From positions 260,160,317 through 260,224,316 of the forward strand of contig OW386285.2 of the NCBI GenBank assembly GCA_936432065.2: 64,000 nucleotides of DNA, given 5' to 3'. The DNA is from Rutpela maculata. Taxonomy: Eukaryota; Arthropoda; Insecta; Coleoptera; Cerambycidae. Both the position numbers and the translations under genes were made by a program. Within the stretch, counting starts at the first letter, position 1. Every line of letters starts with the position of its first letter. The notes beneath the pieces were generated by a model, which ran no database searches, was not told where the DNA came from, and was given only the letters and a program-made list of their open reading frames with translations. Positions 57,385 to 64,000 of the stretch are shown piece by piece.

Positions 57385-58400
57385 ATTTTTATCGTTTTTA
57401 GGAGTTTCAAGCATTCCTGCATAAAAAACAACTCATAGGATTAACTCGGTGTAATGAGAACTTTTGATCAGGATTGATTAGTTATTTTTCTCAAATCTCA
57501 GTAAAATGTCAAAAAAAATTATATTACTTAAATAATAGACACCTATTAGAAAACTATGTAACAAAATATAAATTTTCGATAAAAAAGGAGGGGAGGGGGT
57601 CCTTAAATAATTTATATCAGCAATCAGCCAATCAAAGGAATAAAAATAAAAAAATATATATTTTGACAGAGAACACCAAAAAGGTAGATTATATAAGTTA
57701 CGAATGCCACACTTAAATTCTTAAGTATTTTGTAAAATGCATCAAATAAAAAAAAAATTTCAGTTGGTTATAAAAAATACTTGGTTATTTTTTAAAGAAC
57801 CCCGCAAGTTTCCTATGGTTTACATAATATGTTAATATGTCACATATAGGTATATTTTTTACTGAAACCTGAAAAATTCTTCAATATCTGAAACTATCCA
57901 AATTATGCAGTTTTAACAAGCTGTATCTCAAAACCTGTTAATTTTTTTATATTGTGCCTATGGAAACTTTTAATCAGGAAGTTAGGAAGTTAAAACCTAC
58001 AATATATTAAAATTTTAACAAATTTGACCGAAACCACTTTTCCATAATAAATGTGCGAGGAAATCTAGGAGTATTTCATAATGAATCGATTCAAAATTTT
58101 TTTTAGAGAAGTATACTTAAAATTAAGTGTTATAGTACCTACTAACGCCTCTATTTCCTATCCTTAACTCGGTCCTTTTATTGTGAATTATATAATTAGA
58201 CTCTCTGAATTCTCCAGGTTTCACATGATTTTTTAAATCTGAATTTAATTTCCAAGTAATATTAATTTTCTTAAATAATCATGCATATGCTTAATAGTCA
58301 ACATAGCACTAACCAAATTTAGAGTTGTTATTATTATTACAATTTTTTCATTGTAATAAAATAATTTTCAATTTGTTCTTAAAAAACATATATACTACTT
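57385..58400. other. Nothing recognised
   Basis: AT-rich, with no motif-bearing frame and no paired repeats seen. Confidence 0.35.
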
Positions 58401-58404
58401 ATTA

Positions 58405-59235
58405 GACACACGTGATAAGAAATGGGCGACTTTAATAGGACTTCTATTTAAGCAAAAAATTTTCAGCTATAATGTCCCAAGGACGTTGATAATACGAAAT
58501 AATTTTATCACAGTTTCCGAAAGCACGTTGCTTGGTAATATCCGATGCCAACGACGTCGGGATATTACTTAAAAGCCACGTGCTTGAGGAAGTTGTGATA
58601 AAATTATGAGCTATTTATCAACGTTCGAGGGGCATTCACATAGAAAATTTTTTGCAATTTATTTTATTTATGTTTATCCAATTCATAATTTCTGGTGCCA
58701 TAAAAGTCCATAAATGTATTCCAGATGTACTTTTTACTTTTAATTGTATTATATGGCGTGTTTTTCTCTATTATTATATTCATCAAGTCGCTATTTGCAG
58801 TGCCAAATCGTAATTGTGACATTGTCAAAAAAATAAATTAATGTTATTGTTATTGTTAATTTCTGGTGCCGTAAAAGTCCATAAATATATTCCAGATGTA
58901 CTTTTTACTTTTACTTGTATTATATGGCGTGTTTTCCTCTATTATTATATTCATCAAGTCGTTATTTGCAGTGCCAAATCGTAATTGTGACATCGCCAAA
59001 AAAAACAAATTATTGAACTGTCAAACTGAATGACATAAGTGAAAATTGCCCTAGGGACATTATCATCATCTGATTGGTTGTTTCTGCACATGCGATTAGA
59101 AATGGGAAAATATAATAGGATTTCTATTTGAGCAAATAATTTTCAGTGTAATGCTGTTCTGATTGGTTGTTCTCGCACACGTGATTAGAAATGGGCGAAT
59201 TTAACAGGATTTCTATTTGACCAAAAAATTTTCTG
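58405..59235. repeat. Hairpin plus tandem duplications
   Basis: A hairpin at 58480-58632 pairs ACGTTGATAA / TTATCAACGT and AATTTTATCACA / TGTGATAAAATT, with ACGTCGG near the tip. A unit of about 170 bp (AATTTCTGGTGCCATAAAAG onward) is directly duplicated at 58685-58845 and 58857-59010. A third unit containing GTGATTAGAAATGGGCGA occurs at about 58410, 59090 and 59170. Confidence 0.8.
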
Positions 59236-59883
59236 CCAAATATTTGCTTCCTCCGTCAATTTTTTAGATAAACTGACAACAGACATAGAGACAACGGAGA
59301 TTGACGGAATTGGAAAACCTTAACTTTTGTAATCTTTGGTATACGAAGGAGGTAAAAATCATAAGTGCTAATATAATGTGTTTTAAATATTTCTTTGATT
59401 TATACAAAGTTGATCTAAGAAACATAAATAAAATACATTTAAAAATATGATATAATGCTAAACATATCGCTACATGAGGATCAGACTATTCTATGTCCAT
59501 TTTCAATAATTGTGTAGGAGAGCGATTTGAAACTTCAAGCAATTAGTACAGTGAAGGGTGCAATTTTTACATTTAATTGTTTATTTATGTAAGTAATTGT
59601 CAATAGTAGATTCTAATACACGTATTGATTCTTCACTACTTCTAATAGTTTTTCAAAAAAATTGGACATAGAATAACGTTAACCTTACAGTTGAGTGTAA
59701 ACTTATTCTATGTCCTCGAGGAATAGGAACTGAGGCAGTTTGTAGTCACTGTTATTATTTATACAAAGATGCACCAGTATCTGGATTACTTCAGTTTTAT
59801 TGTGAAACGGACAAAGGTAAAAAATAAACATTTAAATTCATATAAAAACACAAAATAACATGTAAATTAACATCAATTCATAT

Positions 59884-60250
59884 TAGTCCAGTTAACGGAG
59901 CGCTAAAATGACCAAAATCTCTAACTTGAGTGCTAATGAATGGATTTTGATGAAACCTTGTGCAATGTGTTTGTAATGATGTTGATAAAAAAGTTAAAAA
60001 AAAAGACGAGTAGAAAATGATCGGAAGGGGTAGAAAACACCTCTTTTATCACGGGATCTCTAACTTGTAGAATTGGGTCAAAAATGGAAAAAAAAAACAA
60101 TCTATTTGCCTTTTTTGGCCCAAAATAAGATATTTTTACTCTTGTGAATTTTTTCGAAAAATGCATATTTTTCGAGATATGGCCATTCGAAAATTCCTGA
60201 AAATGGGGGAGGGGAAATGTATAAGTTGAAAAAAAAATCTGAAAAAATTC
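59884..60250. repeat. Third copy of the TAGTCCAGT palindromic family (left part)
   Basis: Matches 37555-37800 and 41085-41430. The remainder resumes at about 62905-63150 after an insertion that itself ends near GACACACTGTATA. So one copy has been split by about 2.65 kb. Confidence 0.75.
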
Positions 60251-61189
60251 ACATGATTTTTTTAAAACTTTTTTAAACTTCCCATTTTTTGCAAATTAAA
60301 AGTTGAATTCATATTTAAAGTTGTGTAGGAGCAAATGTTAATCATCTCAAAAAGTAGGCTATTGGTAAATAAAAAATTGAATATACGAGATGTAAGAAGG
60401 TATAATGTTAATCGAACTAATTGTAAAACAAGAAACAATTACTAACAGAAGATAAATGAGGTTTCAAAAAAATAATTTTATATTCCTGAAATTTGGTATA
60501 GAGGTATAAAATTGCATTCTAAATAACTTTTCTTAGTGGAATTTTTTCATATTTTGAAAAATAAAGGTACTTTATTAGTGGTGATTTTTACAACTTTGCT
60601 TATAAAACACCCTGTATAACACCAAATCAAGTCATTTTTGGTATACTTTAGTTTTACAACAAGCAGGACTCAATCCCCAAATACCATTCTAAAATTCCAA
60701 AATTTTTGGTCCATTACACCTCTTGTTACATCTATCCTGGGACCAGGGCTGGCTCTAGGGGGGGACGAAGCGGGCGGCTGACCGGGGCGGCACAATTCTA
60801 GGGGCGGCGAATTCTTCAAATTCACAGTTACCAAAAAATACAAAAAGCTAGGAAACATTGGTTTCACTAATATAGTAATAGTTATGTTAACTTTACATAA
60901 ATAATTTGTTATTATTAGTTTTTTCTTTTTTGTATATAAAGTAGGTTACATACATACGTTCTGTTTCTTATAAGTGATTTTATTTTTGGTCCAATTTCTG
61001 TGGTGTGGTATTTTTTTTAACTTTCAATACGGTTAATTTTTTCAATTATTTTATTTTACCCTTTTAAATACAGTAATCATATTGCTGAAAATCCAAAAAT
61101 TGCTGTAAACCTTATAACTAAGAAAACAAACCATCAATAATATTCGGTAGGTGACTCTTAAAATGTTATAAAAAATAACGGACTGAGGT

Positions 61190-62023
61190 CAGGCAGGGTA
61201 AACATGAGACAAACAGGTAGCGGGGTAAATAAAAGACAAGGTGATATCCAACCCAGATTGAAATAAATTAAACTTAATTTTTTATTCAAGTTTGTTTTGT
61301 ACATTCAGAACTGCTTTATGTTATCCAATCAGGTCCTATGCCTACTGTTAATGCGGGAAAAAATATTATTTTGTAAACTCTTTAATTCACTTTTAAAAAA
61401 TTTCTTTAACGCACCTTTAGTACTTTTTTGGGGATTATATAGTTTTTCTATTTGCATTGTCCGTATTTGGCAGACGTCAACTAGAAGTGTCATACTTCAC
61501 ATTTTGTGATCAAGTTTATTAATCTGCTAATTTTAAATAATAAAAAATTTGATTTTAACGAAAAAATTAAAAGCGGTAAAAAAGAGACTAAAGAGACCAA
61601 ATGGGCAGACTGAAGCAGGCACATTTCAGCTTTCTAATTTAGGAGAAGCTAACCCTTCTTCAAGCCCCTTCTTGTTTAGTAAAAAATCTGAATAAATTAC
61701 ATATAAAAGAAAAAACCCTCCTCTGTCTTATTTTTGCACTTCATTTGTACGACGTCAATAAGAATGGGAATAAATCACGTGTCTTTTGCTCATTTGCCCT
61801 CCACTGTCTTTTTTTTTACCCCGCTTGGAGGGTAAAAATGAGACACTGTTTATTTTTGTTTATCAATTAACGGTACTTTTTAGTAAAAAAAATACATATA
61901 AATATAGTTTTTCCTGTCATTTTTACATATGATACCAATCTTTCATTGAATATGACTCGCTTCTAAGCAATCTAAAAATTGAAAGATGTCATTTTGTCTC
62001 ATTTTTACCCCACCTGACCCTAT
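61190..62023. mobile_element. Nested element with GGGGTAAAAATGAGAC ends
   Basis: The left end AGGTCAGGCAGGGTAAACAT and the inverse right end AGGGTCAGGTGGGGTAAAAA share GTAAA.ATGAGACA. The same GGTAAAAATGAGACA motif recurs inside near 61832. Target duplication not identified; superfamily unknown. Confidence 0.55.
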
Positions 62024-62292
62024 GTTATTTATACAACGCGATCTACCAAGAAATGCGGAAAAAAAATGGTGTGCTAGTCTTCAATGTGGGAAAGCCCCTG
62101 CAAAATTTTAAAGGATTCTGAGGTAATTTAGTATATTAAATTATTAGTCAATTTGCGAAGATACACTACTGATGTTGAGTAAGTCCTGAATCAATGAACT
62201 TACTTGTGAAAGAACATATTCGAGTTGTTTACATTTCCTTAATTGGCATAAAAAGTGAAGTCGGCCGGCGATTCAAAAAAGAGGTCTACACA

Positions 62293-62419
62293 CGATCCAG
62301 CGGCAGGGAGCCAACATTGTCGGTATGCTTTGAAGATAATTGGAATTCCAGCGGACCAGCGCACTTTTACGAATGAGTTCAAAGCATGCCGACAAGGCTG
62401 GCTACCTGCCGCTGCATCG
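62293..62419. repeat. Fold-back with 42-bp arms
   Basis: Arm 62293-62334 (CGATCCAGCGGCAGGGAGCC then TGTCGGTATGCTTTGAA) pairs with 62378-62419. Because the arms are inverse copies, both strands show similar 94-codon frames; these are artefacts of the palindrome. Confidence 0.85.
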
Positions 62420-63390
62420 TGTACCTCGGAGCCGCGATTTTTGTTCTCGGTCGAACAATGGGTACACCGCCGCCCCGTGTCATTGACCGGTTTAACTAAA
62501 TATTTCGTATACCTGCTTGTCATTTCAGCATGGGGTTAATGTCTTTGATTTATTTCGATTTATTTCGCTATTTTTGTAGTGTGATTTGATTAAAACCAAA
62601 GAATCACTTCTATCTTATCCAGCTTTGCTGTCAGTAGTGTCAATCCCAAGTCTGATAAAGTGATATAGTTGTAACGCTTTACGTTAGATTAGTTAAAGTC
62701 ATTGGCGGCTCATTTCTACAAAAAAATAAAGTAACTTTTTTGGTCATTTTTTTTAATTGTTCGTTTTTTTAACTCCTTTCGGTGGGGACAACCTACTGTT
62801 AAATTTTCCGCATGTCATGGTAGATCACGTTGTATAAGAGAGGGGCGGCAAAATGAAACTGTGCCTGGGGCGGCAAAATACCTGGAGCCAGCCCTGCCTG
62901 GGACACACTGTATATTATTATAAAAAAATATGAAACCTATATAGTTATACCATTTTTAAAGGTTGAATATAATTTTTAAATTGAAAATGTGAAAAAGTTT
63001 TCCTTTTTAATGTGCAAAAAATGTAGTACATTATTTATCTTGAAGAACTGCCTGTAACTCGAAAAATTAGCAAGTTACAAAAAAATTCCAAGAGACAAAA
63101 AATGTTTAGAAGGCCCCAATGCATAAGTCTTTCAAATTACATATTTCTATGTCCCAGAGGCCTCGACTCCTACTGGTTGCAGGGACATAGTATACAATGA
63201 CTTGTTTCGATGTGAATATAAAGGACATAGAATAAAATGGTTCGACATTCTAGACACGTCAGAATCACAGATAGGAGAAAATCAGTTGGATTGTTAAGTA
63301 GCTCTGTGGATATACAATAACTTCATGTAAAAATCAGAGAATCTGAAGAAATTGGACATAGAATAGTCTGATTCTCAGGTAGCGATATGT

Positions 63391-64000
63391 AATATAAACT
63401 ATATATACATTATTGAATATTAATTAGCCTATTGTGTGAATTATCCAATATGGTTAAAGCATCCTAATTCGAGTAATTTCAACATTACAAAATGTTTAAT
63501 GAAAATAATGTAAAAATGAGTGGTAGCAAAGTACATAGTGACAATATGCAAAACTTAATATTGATATTAAAAAGTTTAATTAATAATAAATTAAATTAAG
63601 CAAATAATATAATAAATAAAAAAATTAATTAAAGAAAAGAATTTAACTATTTAGCATGTGCAAATGGTTCAAATAGTTCTTTGGTCTCACACAAATAGAA
63701 TCAAATAAGTATCAAAATTGCTTAGTCCATATTGACAGTTGACACTTGCATAAGAGCAGACAATGCGAATTATAAATCTAATCACTAGTTGCAAAAATAA
63801 ATCCAATAATTAAATTCGTTTTGGTTTGAAAAAATTCTCTAATGTTGAACTATAATTTATAATTTCGGAAAAAAAATAAACAGATCCATTCAGCTTTGCC
63901 CTTCAAGTTTTCAAAATATATTCCCAGACTATTATCAATTTTAAAAGTTCTCGGACTTTTCTCCGAGTTCTTGGCATGTTTTTAAAATCTCCAACTTTTC
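63391..64000. other. Right edge, no supported gene
   Basis: AT-rich. The last 60 bases keep a minus-strand frame open for about 19 codons (EKLEILKTCQELGEK). That is too short to call, although the next 5' exon of the receptor gene would be expected on this strand. Confidence 0.3.

Larger units (their letters stand above)
60744..62896. mobile_element. hAT element, 2.15 kb, perfect 8-bp duplication
   Basis: CAGGGCTGGCTCTAGG at 60744 and the inverse of CAGGGCTGGCTCCAGG at 62896. Duplication CCTGGGAC at 60736-60743 and 62897-62904. Subterminal GGGGCGGCAAAAT-type motifs occur at both ends. No hAT transposase frame, so non-autonomous. It contains a further element at about 61190 and a fold-back at 62293. 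Confidence 0.92.
59462..63390. mobile_element. 3.9-kb element with ATATCGCTAC TIR and repeated GGACATAGAATA motif
   Basis: The left tip ACATATCGCTACATGAGGAT and the right tip (inverse, ACATATCGCTACCTGAGAAT) continue as CAGACTATTCTATGTCC. The motif GGACATAGAATA or close variants recurs near both ends in both orientations (about 59488, 59666, 59700, 63190, 63223, 63354). The middle is filled with later insertions. No transposase seen. Confidence 0.65.

Noticed and set aside
62239..62539. Two 94-codon ORFs on opposite strands with similar sequences
   Set aside because: Both read through the same fold-back arms, so the similarity is a property of the palindrome.
63940..64000. Possible upstream receptor exon at the right edge
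   Set aside because: Only about 19 open codons, with no splice signal or domain residue to support it.

Overview
This is a stretch of insect-type nuclear genome: very AT-rich, with short exons bounded by GT-AG introns and introns filled with transposon debris. The number of hAT, Tc1/mariner-like, piggyBac and Harbinger relics and fold-back elements points to a large, repeat-laden genome. A beetle or similar insect is a guess; nothing here fixes the species.

One host gene spans almost the whole window on the minus strand. Twelve exons between 55375 and 1642 give about 1023 codons, and eleven of them form an unbroken chain of compatible splice phases across ten of the eleven junctions. Read N to C the protein has: an extracellular segment with one thrombospondin type-1 repeat (exon 54866-55375), two Ig-like folds and a transmembrane helix (exon 39117-39797), a JAK-type pseudokinase (JH2; five exons, 38926 to 18317), a long polar linker (13439-13887), and a JAK-type active tyrosine kinase (JH1; five exons, 7294 to 1642). 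The N terminus with any signal peptide and the last kinase-lobe exons lie outside the window. The family signatures are strong: GPLD, HGN and DPG in JH2, and GQGFYGEV, HRDLAARN, DFG, a tandem YY activation loop and WYAPES in JH1. Ordinary JAKs are cytosolic (FERM-SH2-JH2-JH1) and borrow a receptor. This locus appears to carry the receptor ectodomain and the JAK catalytic pair in one transcription unit, a one-piece cytokine-receptor/JAK. The weak point is the join between the transmembrane exon and the first JH2 exon, where a stop codon plus AATAAA compete with a weak in-frame donor.

The introns are mobile-element graveyards. Intron 39798-54865 (15 kb) holds a possible 5.7 kb inverted-repeat element, a palindromic repeat with a Tc1-like element and a hAT nested in it, a Harbinger relic with both ORFs, and a 704-bp element with a 6-bp target duplication. 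Intron 25538-38798 (13 kb) holds a 1.67 kb palindrome, an 804-bp TA-flanked fold-back element and other inverted repeats. Intron 7295-13438 holds a palindromic element with CXC-domain coding remnants, split by a piggyBac-type MITE and by a second copy of the 6-bp-TSD element, which itself carries a nested hAT palindrome. Intron 5272-7147 and the region upstream of the TSP1 exon each hold a SINE with a 5S-rRNA-like head. No tRNA gene, functional rRNA gene or CRISPR array was seen.
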